A stretch of DNA of 64,000 nucleotides from NCBI GenBank assembly GCA_031291325.1, contig JARLJG010000016.1:44499-108498 (forward strand). The letters are read 5' to 3'. The notes below the pieces were generated by a model, which did no database searches, had not been told where the DNA came from, and saw nothing but the letters and a program-made list of their open reading frames with translations. This DNA is from Burkholderiaceae bacterium (GTDB taxonomy: Bacteria > Pseudomonadota > Gammaproteobacteria > Burkholderiales > Burkholderiaceae_D). A program made the translations under genes and the position numbers. Shown one piece after another: positions 16,208-27,066 of this stretch (its first letter is position 1; every line of letters begins with the position of its first letter).

Positions 16208-19200
16208 TTAGCCCATTTTTGCGAGCAATACCTTGGCCTTTTCCGCATGCTCGGGAACGCCGCCCTGGATCACTTCTTCCAGCAATTCGCGCGCGCCTTC
16301 CTTGTCGCCGATTTCCTGATAGGCGACCGCCAGATCGAGCTTGGTGGCCATTTCCGCATTATTGGAATACTCGTGATCGACATCGGTGTCCAGCGCGATC
16401 TCTGCTTCCGAATGGATCGGCGGCATCATGTCGGGCAACAGATCGAGCGCGGGCCCGCCATGTGCAGGCGCAACGTTTGTTGCAGGCGCATGATGGCTAT
16501 CGTCCGACAAATCGAAATCCATCGCAGGCACGTGAGCCGCGAGAGTTTCAGGGGCATGAAATTCCGGCGCGTGGATTTCCGGCGCATGAATTTCGGATGC
16601 GTGGATTTCCGGCGCATGGATTTCAGGTGCGTGGATTTCCGGCGTATGAATTTCAGGTGCGTGGATTTCCGGTGCATGAATTTCAGGCGCATGGATTTCA
16701 GGGGCATGAAAATCCATCGAAGCGATCTCGGGCACGTTCAAGTCGAAGCTGTGCTCGGCAGCCTTGGCCTCCGTTGGCGCCGGTTTGTCGGCTTGACCGA
16801 GTTCCAGTGTAATGCCGGACAGATCGAAGTCCAGCGCCTGTGCCGATGCGGGTGCGTGTTCGTGCGCCGCCACTTCGGGCAAGTGCGGCTCAGCCGGAAC
16901 TTTCATTGCCGGCATCAATTGCGTTACTTCGTCAGCGTTGGCGACCGGCTGGTCTGCCTTCTTGCTGTCGGCATCGATAAAGTCGAAATCGATATTGCCG
17001 AAATCCATTTCTGGCTCGGCTGGAGCCGCCGCAGCCGCCGCCACCGGCTTCGGCTCGACGACTTCGGGGATCTCGATCGCTTCGGCGTCCATGCCATCGA
17101 GGTCGAAATCGAGGCTGGTATTGACGTCGAGCGGCAGATCTCCGCCTTGGCTCTTGGGTTGGCTTTCGGAATGGCGCGCAACCGTGTCCGGCTCCAGGCG
17201 ACCCAGGGTCGTGCTGTCGAAATACGGCGCCTCTTCCGACGTATTCTGGCTCTTCATCGATGGCTTGCTATGCGTATCGGAAGCCAGATCGTCGAGGTCC
17301 GGTTCCTGCGGCGGCACGATGGGGCGGGCGATGACCACCGTCTTTTCGTGCGCATCGTTGCCTATTGCATACAGCGGATTCTTGGGGTCGATCGTCAATC
17401 CCAGGCTCGCGGCCTGCTGCCAATCTTCGCCTTCGCCCTTGGTCATGCCATACAATTCGCTGGCCATCACCTCGAACGAGCGCACATCCTTGCGGTTGGC
17501 ATAGATTTCCAGCAGCTTGACGCGCACGGCGTTGCGATCCGGTTGCGTGCGCAGCGCTTCCTTGAGGATTTCTTCGGCCTGCGCATCGCGGCCATAGGCG
17601 ATGTAGACGTCGGCTTCGGCCACCGGGTCGACTTCGTTGCTGTCGAGTTGGCTGGCCGACGGCGCAAAATTCGAATTGAAGACGCTGTTATTGGTATCGA
17701 CGCTCTGTCCGCCGGTCGAGCCGAACAGCGAGTTCGCCTTCAGGCTGGAATCGGTGATGATGCTGTCGCCAAACGACTTTTCCTTGCGCTTGCGGTAGCC
17801 GCTATAAATCCCGAACGCGCCACCGCTCAGCAACAATACCGTGAGGCTGCCCCAGACCAGCGGATTGCCGAGCACGCCCAGCACATCGTCGAGCAGGCTG
17901 GTTTCAGGCGGCGGAATCGGTCTTGGTTTCGGCTTGCGCGGCCCGGCCGGCGGAGTCGCTGCCACCACCGGCGTTGCAGGCTTGACCTCCGGCTTCACCT
18001 CGGGCTTGGCGACTTCGGCAGCAGGAACAGGGGCCGGCGCGGACGCAGCCGGGGTCGCTGCTGCAGCGACGGGCGCTGGCGCAGGCGTCGCGGCGGGTTT
18101 GACGGCTGGCTTGGCTGCATCGGCTTTTTGCTGATCCGCCAGGCTCTTGTTCTTGACTTCCAGCAGCTTTTGCAAATCGTTGACATTCTTTTCCAACTGC
18201 TTGACGCGCTCATTGGCTTCGGCAATGGCTTTTTCCTTGGCGATCTTGTCTTCCTCGCCCGGTGCAATCTTGCTGCCTTTCTCGCCCGGCACGCCAGCCT
18301 TCGACAATTTCAATTTGTCTTTGGCCTCAGTGGCGGCAGTCGCCTTTTCTTCAACCTTGGCAGTAATCTTCCCGGATGCGCTTTGGCGCGGCTCGGTCGA
18401 CTTTTGCGCTTCGGTGTTGACTACCTGTCCGGCCAGTTTGTTGCGGTAACTATTGAAATCGGAAGTCTGCGCGACGATCACGCCATGCGCTTCGCCATTG
18501 CCGATTGCCCCTGCAGTGCCGGCGTCCGGCACGCTCAACACCTGGCCGGCGCGCAGCCGATTCATGTTGTTGCCGATAAACGCGGCTTGATTGGCGCGAA
18601 ACAGCGCGACCAGCATTTGATCGAGCGAAACGCCGTCCGGCTTGATCCGTCCGGCAATCTTCGACAAGGTATCGCCGCTCTTGACTTTATAGTCGCCTTG
18701 TTGCGCTGCGTTTTGCGCTGGCGCTGGCTGCGGCGTCGCCGCTGGCCTGATCGGCCTTTCCTGCGGCGCGCGCGGTATGCGTGCCGTTTGCGCAGGCCGC
18801 TCGAACGCCGGCGGCTCCTCGGTTTGCGTGCGCGTCGGCGCCGGACTTTGGCTCGCCGTGCTTTGGCTCGCCGTGCTTTGGCTACTGCGCAACGGCGCCA
18901 GCGGGCGCGGGCTGCCGCTCACTTCCGGCGCTTGATTATTTTGCAGATCGGGCGTCGGATCGAGCAGGAAAGTATATTCCCGCACCAGATGGCTGCTGCT
19001 GTTGCCGCCCACTTCCAGCAACAAGTCGACGAACGGATCACTGATGGGCGTCACCGAAGTGATGCTGATGACTTGCCGATTGCCGCCGCGCTGCTCGACT
19101 GCGAAATGCAGGGACCGCAGCGCCGGGTTGAAGTCGATATTCGCTTTCCGAAATGCGTCGAGCGACGCCAGCTTTGGATTCAGCAGGCCGCTTTCGTCGG

Positions 19201-19408
19201 GGCCGACGGCAGTCAGCTCGACCTCTGCCCGCAACGGTTGGCCTAGTCCCGATAGCACGGTCAATTTGCCTAATCCCGCTGCCGAAGCATTACCGAACAT
19301 CAGTGCCGAAACCACCGCCGCACTGAGCAACTTTAAACTGAACGAAATCGATTTCGGGCTAGTGTTTAATCGCATTTTTTGTGACATAGATTCGCATTCC
19401 ATTGGCAT
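16208..19408 (-). CDS. fimV: FimV/HubP-family polar peptidoglycan-binding protein
   Basis: 1066 residues. A signal peptide ends near residue 43 (GNASA). The FimV N-terminal domain follows (about 45-150, GLGKLTVLSGLGQPLRAEVEL), then a LysM domain (about 240-295, YKVKSGDTLSKIA), a predicted coiled coil (about 390-430), a Pro/Ala linker and one membrane helix (near 540, LVWGSLTVLLLSGGAFGIY). A long acidic cytoplasmic region ends in the conserved FimV C-terminal TPR-like motif (LDLAVAYQEIGDKEGARELLEEVI). The family organises the cell pole and type IV pilus function. Residues 901-955 are eleven tandem HAPEI-type pentapeptides. The start is uncertain; Met8 or Met12 are alternatives. Confidence 0.95.
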   Translation of the reverse strand: MPMECESMSQKMRLNTSPKSISFSLKLLSAAVVSALMFGNASAAGLGKLTVLSGLGQPLRAEVELTAVGPDESGLLNPKLASLDAFRKANIDFNPALRSLHFAVEQRGGNRQVISITSVTPISDPFVDLLLEVGGNSSSHLVREYTFLLDPTPDLQNNQAPEVSGSPRPLAPLRSSQSTASQSTASQSPAPTRTQTEEPPAFERPAQTARIPRAPQERPIRPAATPQPAPAQNAAQQGDYKVKSGDTLSKIAGRIKPDGVSLDQMLVALFRANQAAFIGNNMNRLRAGQVLSVPDAGTAGAIGNGEAHGVIVAQTSDFNSYRNKLAGQVVNTEAQKSTEPRQSASGKITAKVEEKATAATEAKDKLKLSKAGVPGEKGSKIAPGEEDKIAKEKAIAEANERVKQLEKNVNDLQKLLEVKNKSLADQQKADAAKPAVKPAATPAPAPVAAAATPAASAPAPVPAAEVAKPEVKPEVKPATPVVAATPPAGPRKPKPRPIPPPETSLLDDVLGVLGNPLVWGSLTVLLLSGGAFGIYSGYRKRKEKSFGDSIITDSSLKANSLFGSTGGQSVDTNNSVFNSNFAPSASQLDSNEVDPVAEADVYIAYGRDAQAEEILKEALRTQPDRNAVRVKLLEIYANRKDVRSFEVMASELYGMTKGEGEDWQQAASLGLTIDPKNPLYAIGNDAHEKTVVIARPIVPPQEPDLDDLASDTHSKPSMKSQNTSEEAPYFDSTTLGRLEPDTVARHSESQPKSQGGDLPLDVNTSLDFDLDGMDAEAIEIPEVVEPKPVAAAAAAPAEPEMDFGNIDFDFIDADSKKADQPVANADEVTQLMPAMKVPAEPHLPEVAAHEHAPASAQALDFDLSGITLELGQADKPAPTEAKAAEHSFDLNVPEIASMDFHAPEIHAPEIHAPEIHAPEIHTPEIHAPEIHAPEIHASEIHAPEIHAPEFHAPETLAAHVPAMDFDLSDDSHHAPATNVAPAHGGPALDLLPDMMPPIHSEAEIALDTDVDHEYSNNAEMATKLDLAVAYQEIGDKEGARELLEEVIQGGVPEHAEKAKVLLAKMG
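16544..16708 (-). repeat. in-frame 15-bp tandem repeat (11 copies) encoding HAPEI
   Basis: Eleven consecutive 15-bp units inside fimV encode HAPEI five-mers with variants HTPEI, HASEI, HAPEF and HAPET at copies 5, 8, 10 and 11. Synonymous differences between units (for example GGC/GGT/GGG in the complementary strand) show it is not a very recent expansion in every copy. Unit length is a multiple of three, so copy changes keep the frame. Confidence 0.95.
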
Positions 19409-19719
19409 GTGTTGCGTATGTTACGATAAACACAAGCTTCGCTATCGCTGCTATTTATCATTGTTCTGGGAACTTTCACAATATCATCATGGACTTACGC
19501 AAGCAAGCGCAACCATATTAGCAACATATGTTAAACCCGCCAAGACCTCTTTGCGAGCAATTAGTTCACTGGATAGTGTTGCAAAATGACAACAATGCGG
19601 ATAATAGCACTATATTTGCGTTAGGTGGGCCTCTCTAGAGAGCCGATTTTGATCCAGAACGAGCACCGCTCCCAAGCCGGCACCACGCTGGCCTGGAAGC
19701 GAATTGCCGAAGCGTCCCG
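19409..19719. other. intergenic region between asd and fimV
   Basis: About 311 bases with no supported gene. It should hold the fimV promoter and the 3' end of the asd transcript. The only structure noted is the palindrome CTCTCTAGAGAG at about 19632-19643, flanked by GGC/GCC, a possible weak terminator stem. Confidence 0.6.
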
Positions 19720-20853
19720 TCAATCCACGATAATGCGCAGCATCCTGCGCAGCGGCTCGGCCGCGCCCCATAACAATTGATCGCCGACGGTGAATGCCGA
19801 CAAGTATTCGCCACCCATCTGCATCTTGCGCAAGCGACCGACCGGGATCGTCAAGCCGCCGGTGACCGCCGCCGGCGTCAGATCGCGGATCGACGCTTCG
19901 CGCGTATTCGGCACCACCTTGGCCCATTGGTTGTTGTCGGCGATGATGTCGTTGATTTCATCGAGCGGCACGTCTTTCTTGAGCTTGATGGTCAAGGCTT
20001 GCGAATGGCAGCGCATCGCGCCGATGCGCACGCACAGGCCGTCGACAGCGATCGCCGCCTTGGCGTCGGCGCCAAAGGCCGTGCCGCGCCCCAGAATCTT
20101 GTTGGTTTCGGCGCCGGCCTTCCATTCTTCCTTGGACACGCCATTGCCGAGGTCCTTGTCGATCCACGGAATCAGGTTGCCGCCCAGCGGCACGCCGAAT
20201 TGCTTGGTTTCGTCGGCGGTAAACGCGTGTTGCTTGGCCAATACCTTGCGGTCGATTTCCAGGATGGCCGAAGCCGGGTCGTCCAGCAAGGCCTTGACTT
20301 CGGCATTGATGGCGCCGTACTGGGTCAGCAGTTCGCGCATATGCTGCGCGCCGCCGCCGGATGCGGCCTGATACGTCATCGACGTCATCCAGTCGACCAG
20401 ATCGTGCTGGAACAAGCCGCCCAAACCCATCAGCATGCACGACACCGTGCAGTTGCCGCCGATAAAATTTTTCACGCCACGGCTCAGTGCCGATTCGATG
20501 ACATCCAGATTGACCGGGTCGAGGATGATGATCGCGCTATCGTCCATGCGCAGCGTCGATGCGGCGTCGATCCAGTAACCGTTCCAGCCGGCGGCGCGCA
20601 GCTTGGGGAAAATCTCCGTGGTGTAGTCGCCGCCCTGGCAGGTAATAATGATGTCGCATTTTTTCAACGCATCGATATCGTTTGCGTCTTTCAATGTGGT
20701 TTCATTTTTCGCTTGCGCCGGGGCTTTGCCGCCGGCATTCGAAGTCGAAAAAAACACCGGTTCGATCTGGGCGAAATCGCCCTCTTCCTGCATTCTTTGC
20801 AGCAAGACCGAACCCACCATGCCACGCCATCCTACCAGGCCAACTAATTTCAC
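19720..20853 (-). CDS. asd: aspartate-semialdehyde dehydrogenase
   Basis: 377 residues from a GTG start at 20853, chosen because GGAGG lies five bases upstream and the protein then begins [17 protein letters not shown], the NADP-binding start of the gammaproteobacterial-type enzyme. [13 protein letters not shown] contains the catalytic cysteine, and [16 protein letters not shown] the substrate arginine and catalytic histidine. It makes the branch-point semialdehyde for lysine, threonine and methionine synthesis. It lies between leuB and fimV. Confidence 0.97.
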   Translation of the reverse strand: MKLVGLVGWRGMVGSVLLQRMQEEGDFAQIEPVFFSTSNAGGKAPAQAKNETTLKDANDIDALKKCDIIITCQGGDYTTEIFPKLRAAGWNGYWIDAASTLRMDDSAIIILDPVNLDVIESALSRGVKNFIGGNCTVSCMLMGLGGLFQHDLVDWMTSMTYQAASGGGAQHMRELLTQYGAINAEVKALLDDPASAILEIDRKVLAKQHAFTADETKQFGVPLGGNLIPWIDKDLGNGVSKEEWKAGAETNKILGRGTAFGADAKAAIAVDGLCVRIGAMRCHSQALTIKLKKDVPLDEINDIIADNNQWAKVVPNTREASIRDLTPAAVTGGLTIPVGRLRKMQMGGEYLSAFTVGDQLLWGAAEPLRRMLRIIVD

Positions 20854-20958
20854 AGCTTCCTCCAAAGGTTTACTTCAAAAAAATCTTGCGTCTCTAAACA
20901 TTCCTTCGATCCCCGTCTTACTTACTGGGCAATCGCATAAAGTTCGCCGCTCGGCACC

Positions 20959-21134
20959 ACTCCCCTCGCCCGCTTGCGGGAGAGGGGTCGGGGGTGAGGG
21001 AGCGCCGCGCACAGAAAAATTTTTGTACCAATTTTCCCGCTTTTCGATATTTTTCGGAATGCATTTTTTCTATTGCTTCGTGCATTTGTGCATTCCCTCT
21101 CCCCCGCCCCTCTCCCGCAAGCGGGCGAGGGGAG
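20959..21134. repeat. palindromic repeat element between asd and leuB
   Basis: CTCCCCTCGCCCGCTTGCGG... at 20959-21000 and its near-exact inverse at 21095-21134 form arms of about 40 bases around a 94-base spacer. Each arm also has the inner GCGGGAGAGGGG-type palindrome seen at 10.25 kb. Located just after leuB, it could stop or stabilise the leuCDB transcript. The rest of the 322-base gap (20854-21175) holds no gene. Confidence 0.75.
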
Positions 21135-21175
21135 ACGCGATCTTCCTGCGATTGCCCCAGCTTACCTATTACACC

Positions 21176-22246
21176 TTATCCAAGCGCCGCGACCACCGCT
21201 TCGCCCATTTCCTTGGTGCCGACCTTGGTCGTGCCCGCTTCATAAATATCGGCAGTGCGCAAACCTTGCGCCAATACCTTCTTGACCGCCGCTTCGATAC
21301 GGTCGGCTTGTTCGGCCTTGTTCAGCGAATAGCGCAGCATCATCGCCGCCGACAAAATCGTCGCCAGCGGATTGGCAATGCCCTTGCCGGCGATATCCGG
21401 CGCCGAGCCGTGCGACGGTTCGTACAAGCCCTTGTTGTTGGCATCCAGCGAAGCCGACGGCAGCATGCCGATGGAGCCGGTCAGCATCGCCGCCTGATCC
21501 GACAGGATGTCGCCGAACATATTGCCGGTGACCACCACGTCGAAGCGCTTCGGCGCCTTCACCAACTGCATGGCTGCATTATCGACATACATGTGATCGA
21601 GTTCAACGTCTGGATATTCCTTGTGGACATCGGTCACGATTTCCTTCCAGAACTGGAAAGTCTCCAGCACGTTGGCCTTGTCGACGCTGGTCAAGCGCTT
21701 GCTGCGCTTTTGCGCGGCCTGGAAAGCGACATGGGCGATGCGGCGGATTTCGCCTTCCGCGTAACGCATGGTGTCGAAACCTTCGCGCTGGCCTTTGAAC
21801 GGGCCGTCGGGGGCGATGCGCACGCCGCGCGGCTGGCCGAAATAGATGTCGCCGGTCAGTTCGCGCACCAGCAGGATATCCAGCCCGGAGACTACTTCCG
21901 GCTTCAAGGTCGATGCGCCCGCCAGTTCCGGGTACAAAATCGCCGGCCGCAGGTTGGCAAACAGATTCAGGTTCTTGCGCAGGCCAAGAATCGCCTGTTC
22001 CGGGCGCAGCGCGCGCTCCAGCGTATCGTATTTCCAGTCGCCGACTGCGCCGAACAGGATGGCGTCGGCGTCTTGCGCCAGTTTCAGCGTCGCTTCCGGC
22101 AACGGATGGCCATGCGCGGCATAGCCGGCGCCGCCGACCGGCGCGCTTTCCATTTCAAACGATTCGCCCAGGCGATTGAGCACGTTGACCGCTTGTTCGA
22201 CGATTTCAGGACCGATGCCGTCACCCGGCAAGATTGCAATTTTCAT
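21176..22246 (-). CDS. leuB: 3-isopropylmalate dehydrogenase
   Basis: 356 residues. [13 protein letters not shown] opens the fold, [17 protein letters not shown] holds substrate-binding residues, and the metal/NAD region reads [30 protein letters not shown]. The C-terminal NAD-binding segment is [25 protein letters not shown]. It oxidises and decarboxylates 3-isopropylmalate in leucine synthesis and is the last gene of leuC-leuD-leuB. Confidence 0.98.
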   Translation of the reverse strand: MKIAILPGDGIGPEIVEQAVNVLNRLGESFEMESAPVGGAGYAAHGHPLPEATLKLAQDADAILFGAVGDWKYDTLERALRPEQAILGLRKNLNLFANLRPAILYPELAGASTLKPEVVSGLDILLVRELTGDIYFGQPRGVRIAPDGPFKGQREGFDTMRYAEGEIRRIAHVAFQAAQKRSKRLTSVDKANVLETFQFWKEIVTDVHKEYPDVELDHMYVDNAAMQLVKAPKRFDVVVTGNMFGDILSDQAAMLTGSIGMLPSASLDANNKGLYEPSHGSAPDIAGKGIANPLATILSAAMMLRYSLNKAEQADRIEAAVKKVLAQGLRTADIYEAGTTKVGTKEMGEAVVAALG

Positions 22247-22279
22247 GTTGGCGATTCTTCAGATAAATTTTAAATGTTG

Positions 22280-22927
22280 TCAGATGGCGTTGGCCAGCCA
22301 CGGGTGGGCGGCGATATGGCGCTCTTCAAAGGCGCGGATCAAATCGGCTTGACGCAGCGTCAGGCCGATGTCGTCCAACCCGTTCAACAGGCAATACTTG
22401 CGGAACGCATCGATCTCGAACGGATAGCTGGCAGCGCCGTTGGAGGTGGCGACGATTTGCCGCTCCAGGTCGATGGTCAGCCGATAACCGGGGAAGGCGC
22501 GCACTTCGTTGAACAGGTGGTCGATCTGCGCTTCGGTCAAGACGATCGGCAGCAGGCCGTTCTTGTAGCAATTATTGAAGAAGATATCGGCAAAACTCGG
22601 CGCGATGACCGCGCGAAAACCGAATTGATCGAGCGCCCACGGCGCATGCTCGCGCGACGAGCCGCAGCCGAAATTCTTGCGCGCCAACAAGATCGTCGCG
22701 CCTTGATAGCGCGCCTGATTGAGCACGAAGTCCGGGTTCAGCGGACGCTTGCTGTTGTCCTGCCCCGGTTCGCCGTGGTCGAGGTAACGCCATTCGTCGA
22801 ACAGGTTGGGGCCGAAGCCGGTGCGCAAGATCGACTTCAGGAATTGCTTGGGAATGATGGCGTCGGTATCGACATTGGCGCGATCGAGCGGCGCAACCAG
22901 GCCATCGAGGAGAGTGAATTTTTGCAT
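22280..22927 (-). CDS. leuD: 3-isopropylmalate dehydratase small subunit
   Basis: 215 residues. [14 protein letters not shown] is the characteristic swivelling-domain start, and [14 protein letters not shown] contains the conserved serine and arginine that complete the aconitase-like active site with LeuC. It lies 18 bases after leuC and 33 before leuB. Confidence 0.98.
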   Translation of the reverse strand: MQKFTLLDGLVAPLDRANVDTDAIIPKQFLKSILRTGFGPNLFDEWRYLDHGEPGQDNSKRPLNPDFVLNQARYQGATILLARKNFGCGSSREHAPWALDQFGFRAVIAPSFADIFFNNCYKNGLLPIVLTEAQIDHLFNEVRAFPGYRLTIDLERQIVATSNGAASYPFEIDAFRKYCLLNGLDDIGLTLRQADLIRAFEERHIAAHPWLANAI

Positions 22928-22945
22928 GCTGTGCGTCCTAAATTC

Positions 22946-24346
22946 TTACAAGCTGCGGATATCGACGAAGTGGCCGGCAATGCCGGCGGCGGCGGCCATC
23001 GCCGGGCTGACCAGATGCGTGCGTCCGCCCGCGCCCTGGCGCCCTTCGAAATTGCGGTTCGAAGTCGATGCGCAACGCTCGCCCGGTTCCAGGCGGTCGG
23101 CGTTCATCGCCAGGCACATCGAGCAACCCGGCTCGCGCCACTCGAAACCGGCGTCGCGGAAAATCCGATCCAGCCCTTCGCGCTCGGCCTGTTCCTTGAC
23201 CAGGCCGGAGCCGGGCACCACCATCGCCAGCCGCACGTTGGAGGCGCGGAACTTGCCGCGCACCACCGCTGCGGCGGCGCGCAAATCCTCGATGCGCGAA
23301 TTGGTGCAGGAGCCGATGAAGACCTTGTCGATGCGGATGTCGGTGATCGCGGTATTCGGTTTCAGCGCCATGTAGACCAGCGCCTTTTCCATCGCATCGC
23401 GCTTGACTGCATCCTTTTCGCGGTCGGGATCCGGCACGCGGGCGTCGACCGACACCACCATCTCGGGCGAGGTGCCCCAGGTCACTTGCGGCGCGATCTC
23501 GGCGGCGTTCAGGGTTACCACCAGGTCGAAGCGGGCGCCGGCATCCGAATGCAGCGTGCGCCAGTATTCGACCGCGCGATCCCAGTGCGGCCCGACCGGC
23601 GAAAACGGCCGGCCCTTGACGTAATTGATCGTGGTGTCGTCGACGGCGATCATGCCGGCGCGCGCGCCCGCTTCGATGGCCATGTTGCACACCGTCATGC
23701 GCCCTTCCATCGACAACGCGCGGATCGCCGTGCCGGCAAATTCGATCGCATAGCCGGTGCCGCCTGCGGTGCCGATCTTGCCGATGATCGCCAGCACGAT
23801 ATCTTTCGCGGTCACGCCGGGGCGCACCGCGCCATCGACCTGCACCAGCATCGCCTTCGATTTCTTGGTCAGCAGCGTTTGCGTGGCCAGCACATGCTCG
23901 ACTTCCGAGGTGCCGATGCCGTGCGCCAGGCAGCCGAACGCGCCGTGGGTGGAGGTATGCGAATCGCCGCACACCACCGTCATGCCGGGCAGCGTCGCGC
24001 CCTGCTCCGGCCCGATCACATGGACGATGCCCTGGCGCTTGTCGCGCATGCTGAAATAGGTCAGTCCGTATTGCTTGACGTTGGCATCCAGCGTTTCCAC
24101 TTGCAGGCGCGAGACCGGGTCGGCAATGCCGTCGATGCGGTCGGTGGTCGGCACATTGTGGTCGGCCACCGCCAGATTGGCGGCAATGCGCCACGGCTGG
24201 CGCCCGGCCAGTTTCAGCCCGTCGAACGCCTGCGGACTGGTCACCTCGTGCAACAAGTGCCGATCGATATACAAAATAGTGGTGCCGTCGTCGCCGGTAT
24301 GGACCACATGCGAATCCCAGAGTTTGTCGTAGAGCGTTTGAGCCAT
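22946..24346 (-). CDS. leuC: 3-isopropylmalate dehydratase large subunit
   Basis: 466 residues, aconitase family. [25 protein letters not shown] and GCSMCLAMN supply the 4Fe-4S ligand cysteines. It heads the leuCDB operon, and the 142-base upstream gap contains a CATAAT-like -10 box before the ATG. Unlike in some Burkholderiales, no small entericidin gene lies between leuC and leuD. Confidence 0.98.
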   Translation of the reverse strand: MAQTLYDKLWDSHVVHTGDDGTTILYIDRHLLHEVTSPQAFDGLKLAGRQPWRIAANLAVADHNVPTTDRIDGIADPVSRLQVETLDANVKQYGLTYFSMRDKRQGIVHVIGPEQGATLPGMTVVCGDSHTSTHGAFGCLAHGIGTSEVEHVLATQTLLTKKSKAMLVQVDGAVRPGVTAKDIVLAIIGKIGTAGGTGYAIEFAGTAIRALSMEGRMTVCNMAIEAGARAGMIAVDDTTINYVKGRPFSPVGPHWDRAVEYWRTLHSDAGARFDLVVTLNAAEIAPQVTWGTSPEMVVSVDARVPDPDREKDAVKRDAMEKALVYMALKPNTAITDIRIDKVFIGSCTNSRIEDLRAAAAVVRGKFRASNVRLAMVVPGSGLVKEQAEREGLDRIFRDAGFEWREPGCSMCLAMNADRLEPGERCASTSNRNFEGRQGAGGRTHLVSPAMAAAAGIAGHFVDIRSL

Positions 24347-24488
24347 AGATCAAAAGAGCGCCAATCGGCACAGGTGAAAGAAATGAACTGACGATTATGC
24401 CATATTTGCGCAACGCACTAGCATATGAGCGCGGCTTGTGATAGCAATGTTAGGGAAACCTCAAAAAGCATGCATCAAAATGGGCGTT

Positions 24489-25679
24489 TTATTGCCGCGC
24501 CTGCCACCGAAACGACAGAAATGCAGCAACCCACCCCAGCGCCGCCAGCACTGCCGCCGCGAAAAACACCGCGCGGCCATCGACATCGCTCCAGAATGCG
24601 CTCAACAACATGCCGCCGAACGATCCGCCAAGGCCGTACGAGATGCTGATGTACAACGCCTGACCGCGCGCCTGCAAGGCGCCGGCGAACCAGCGCTGCA
24701 TGGTCAGCACCGATGCCGAATGATGGGCAGCAAACGTGGCGGCGTGCAAGAGCTGCGCAAACAACAGCAACAGCAGCGATTGCGCGCCCAAGCCGATCAA
24801 TAAAAAGCGACCGACTGCAAGCGCCAGACTGGCCAGCATCAGCGTTTTGACACCGAGGCGGCGAAACAGCGGGGCCTGGAAATAAAAGAATGCGATCTCG
24901 GCAATCACACCCCACGACCACATCAGCCCGATTACCATCTTGCTATAGCCGGCCTGTGCCAGATACAGTGAATAGAATACGTAGAGCGCCGAATGGGCCG
25001 CCACCATCATGAAAGTCGACGTGAAAAACGCGGCGACTTCCGGTCGCAGCAATAGCGCGCGCACCGACGGCACGCTGTGCTGCACTTGCCGGTGCGGCGA
25101 CTCGCGCAGGCGTAGCGCGGCCACCAGGACCATTCCCAGCAAGGCCCACGACAGCCAGGGCATTGCCGCCACACCCTGCCAATCCAGCAGTTTGCCGCCG
25201 AACGCGACGGCCACGATGAAGCCGACCGAGCCCCACAGCCGCAAGCGTCCATAATGGGTCAAATCGCCCTGCATTTCAGACAACATCAGCGCCTCGGATA
25301 ACGGCCCTTGGGCGCTGGTCGCCGTATTGAGCAGCAACATCACCAGGAAAAATTGCGCAAAGCCCTTGCAAACGAACATCCCGCCGAAGACGATCAGCGC
25401 CGCCACGGCGGTCACGCCCAGCACGACGACGCGCCGCTGCGTGCGATCGGCGGCCCAGCCCCAGAGATTGGGGCCGAAAATGCGCGTTACTTGCATCAGC
25501 GACATCAATATGCCGATTTCGGCGGCGCCCATGCCCCGTTCGGCGAAAAACAAGCCGGCGTACGGCGTGAACGCGCCGATATAGGCGTAATAGGCGAAAA
25601 AGAAAAACGCGAAGTTGAACGACTGTAGAGGCCAGGATCGATGCGGCACGGGGGGCTGATCGCCAGTTGATTCGATCAA
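24489..25679 (-). CDS. MFS transporter, HcaT/nucleoside-H+ symporter-like
   Basis: About 396 residues with twelve hydrophobic segments. The start [41 protein letters not shown] and the loop [10 protein letters not shown] place it in the MFS_1-like group that includes 3-phenylpropionate permease HcaT. The reading frame is open well into aroC, but that extension is aroC out of frame. The likely start is the TTG at 25679, which overlaps the aroC stop (TTGA); GTG 25649 is the alternative. The substrate is not known. Coupling to aroC is conserved order in relatives rather than evidence for shikimate transport. Confidence 0.88.
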   Translation of the reverse strand: MIESTGDQPPVPHRSWPLQSFNFAFFFFAYYAYIGAFTPYAGLFFAERGMGAAEIGILMSLMQVTRIFGPNLWGWAADRTQRRVVVLGVTAVAALIVFGGMFVCKGFAQFFLVMLLLNTATSAQGPLSEALMLSEMQGDLTHYGRLRLWGSVGFIVAVAFGGKLLDWQGVAAMPWLSWALLGMVLVAALRLRESPHRQVQHSVPSVRALLLRPEVAAFFTSTFMMVAAHSALYVFYSLYLAQAGYSKMVIGLMWSWGVIAEIAFFYFQAPLFRRLGVKTLMLASLALAVGRFLLIGLGAQSLLLLLFAQLLHAATFAAHHSASVLTMQRWFAGALQARGQALYISISYGLGGSFGGMLLSAFWSDVDGRAVFFAAAVLAALGWVAAFLSFRWQARQ

Positions 25680-26779
25680 TCGGGCTTGTGCGTGGCGATT
25701 CGGGGCGTCGTGACCTGCACGTCCGCACACTGCGCGCGATGGCGCAGCGCATGATCCATCAATACCAGCGCCAGCATCGCCTCGGCGATCGGCGTGGCGC
25801 GGATGCCGACGCAGGGATCGTGCCGGCCGAAGGTTTCGACGATGGCTGGCTGGCCGCTCTTGTCGATCGAATGGCGCGCGGTGCGGATGCTGGAAGTGGG
25901 CTTGATGGCGAGCGACACCAGGATATCCTGCCCGGTCGAAATCCCGCCCAGCACGCCGCCGGCGTTGTTGCTGGCGAAACCCTGCGGCGTCAGTTCGTCG
26001 CCGTGGACCGTGCCTTTTTGCGCGACGCTGGCGAAACCGGCGCCGATTTCCACGCCCTTGACCGCATTGATGCCCATCATCGCGTAGGCGATATCGGCGT
26101 CGAGCTTGTCGTAAATCGGCTCGCCCAGGCCAACCGGCACGTTTTGCGCGACCACGTCGATGCGCGCGCCGCAAGAATCGCCATCCTTGCGCAAATTGTC
26201 CATGTATTCTTCCAACTGCGGCAAAATCGTTGCATTGGCGGCAAAAAACGGATTCGCGGCGACATGTTCCCACGACTCGAATGGAATGGCGATCTCGCCC
26301 AACTGGCTCATGCATCCCTTGAACGTGGTGCCGTACTGCTGCAACAGCCATTTCTTGGCGATGGCCGCAGCGCCGACCACGGGCGCGGTCAGGCGCGCCG
26401 ACGAGCGTCCGCCGCCGCGCGGGTCGCGGATGCCGTATTTGTGCCAGTAAGTATAGTCGGCATGGCCGGGACGAAATGTGTCGGCAATATTACCGTAATC
26501 CTTGCTGCGCTGGTCTTCGTTGCGAATGAGCAAGGCAATCGGCGTGCCGGTGGTTTTGCCTTCATAGATGCCGGACAGGATTTCCACCGTATCGGACTCC
26601 TGGCGCTGCGTCACATGACGCGAAGTGCCGGGTTTGCGCCGATCCAGTTCCGGTTGTATATCGTCGACCGACAACGGCAAGCCCGGCGGGCAACCATCGA
26701 CCACGCAGCCGATAGCCGGGCCGTGCGATTCGCCAAAAGTAGTGACTGTAAAAAGCGTGCCAAAAGTATTGCCGGACAT
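25676..26779 (-). CDS. aroC: chorismate synthase
   Basis: 367 residues. The N-terminus [35 protein letters not shown] and [11 protein letters not shown] are the three family signatures that bind EPSP and reduced FMN. It makes chorismate from EPSP, the precursor used by the trp genes nearby. The stop overlaps the start of the MFS gene. Confidence 0.98.
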   Translation of the reverse strand: MSGNTFGTLFTVTTFGESHGPAIGCVVDGCPPGLPLSVDDIQPELDRRKPGTSRHVTQRQESDTVEILSGIYEGKTTGTPIALLIRNEDQRSKDYGNIADTFRPGHADYTYWHKYGIRDPRGGGRSSARLTAPVVGAAAIAKKWLLQQYGTTFKGCMSQLGEIAIPFESWEHVAANPFFAANATILPQLEEYMDNLRKDGDSCGARIDVVAQNVPVGLGEPIYDKLDADIAYAMMGINAVKGVEIGAGFASVAQKGTVHGDELTPQGFASNNAGGVLGGISTGQDILVSLAIKPTSSIRTARHSIDKSGQPAIVETFGRHDPCVGIRATPIAEAMLALVLMDHALRHRAQCADVQVTTPRIATHKPD

Positions 26780-26975
26780 AATCTGCGATTTCTCAACGAT
26801 AGAATTCCATCAATTTTACCAGCGCTGACCGCCTATCGCCTGTAAAGCCGCTGCAGGCAATTGATTTGTTGGAAAATTTTTTCCAGGCAACAGAAAAATG
26901 CTGCATCCGACAGCCGCATGCAGCGCGAAAAACGGCGCTGTCGGGGGTGCAGCGAAGTGTGGCATGGCTAGCAAT

Positions 26976-26997
26976 ATCGCGCGGCTTACCGCGCGAT
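26976..26997. promoter_or_regulatory. perfect 9-bp hairpin upstream of the c-di-GMP regulator gene
   Basis: ATCGCGCGG and CCGCGCGAT are separated by CTTA, with an outer CAAT...ATTG pair extending the symmetry. It lies about 70-90 bases before the start codon at 27067, in the 287-base gap between aroC and the regulator. It could be an operator or an RNA hairpin in the 5' UTR; no T-tract follows. Confidence 0.4.
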
Positions 26998-27066
26998 TTA
27001 CGCAATATTGGACGTATTACCTATATACTATTTCCCAACGAGAATATCTCGGACTCTGGAGGCACA

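Noticed and set aside
16175-19246. Plus-strand open frame of 1023 codons opposite fimV
   Set aside because: It mirrors the fimV codon pattern, including the HAPEI repeats, and has no recognisable content of its own.
22274-24391. Plus-strand frame of 705 codons opposite leuC and leuD
   Set aside because: Antisense shadow of the leucine genes, Arg/His-rich and without motifs.
24489-26351. Extended form of the MFS transporter (620 codons)
   Set aside because: The first 224 codons are aroC read in another frame, and the hydrophobic transporter starts only after the aroC stop.
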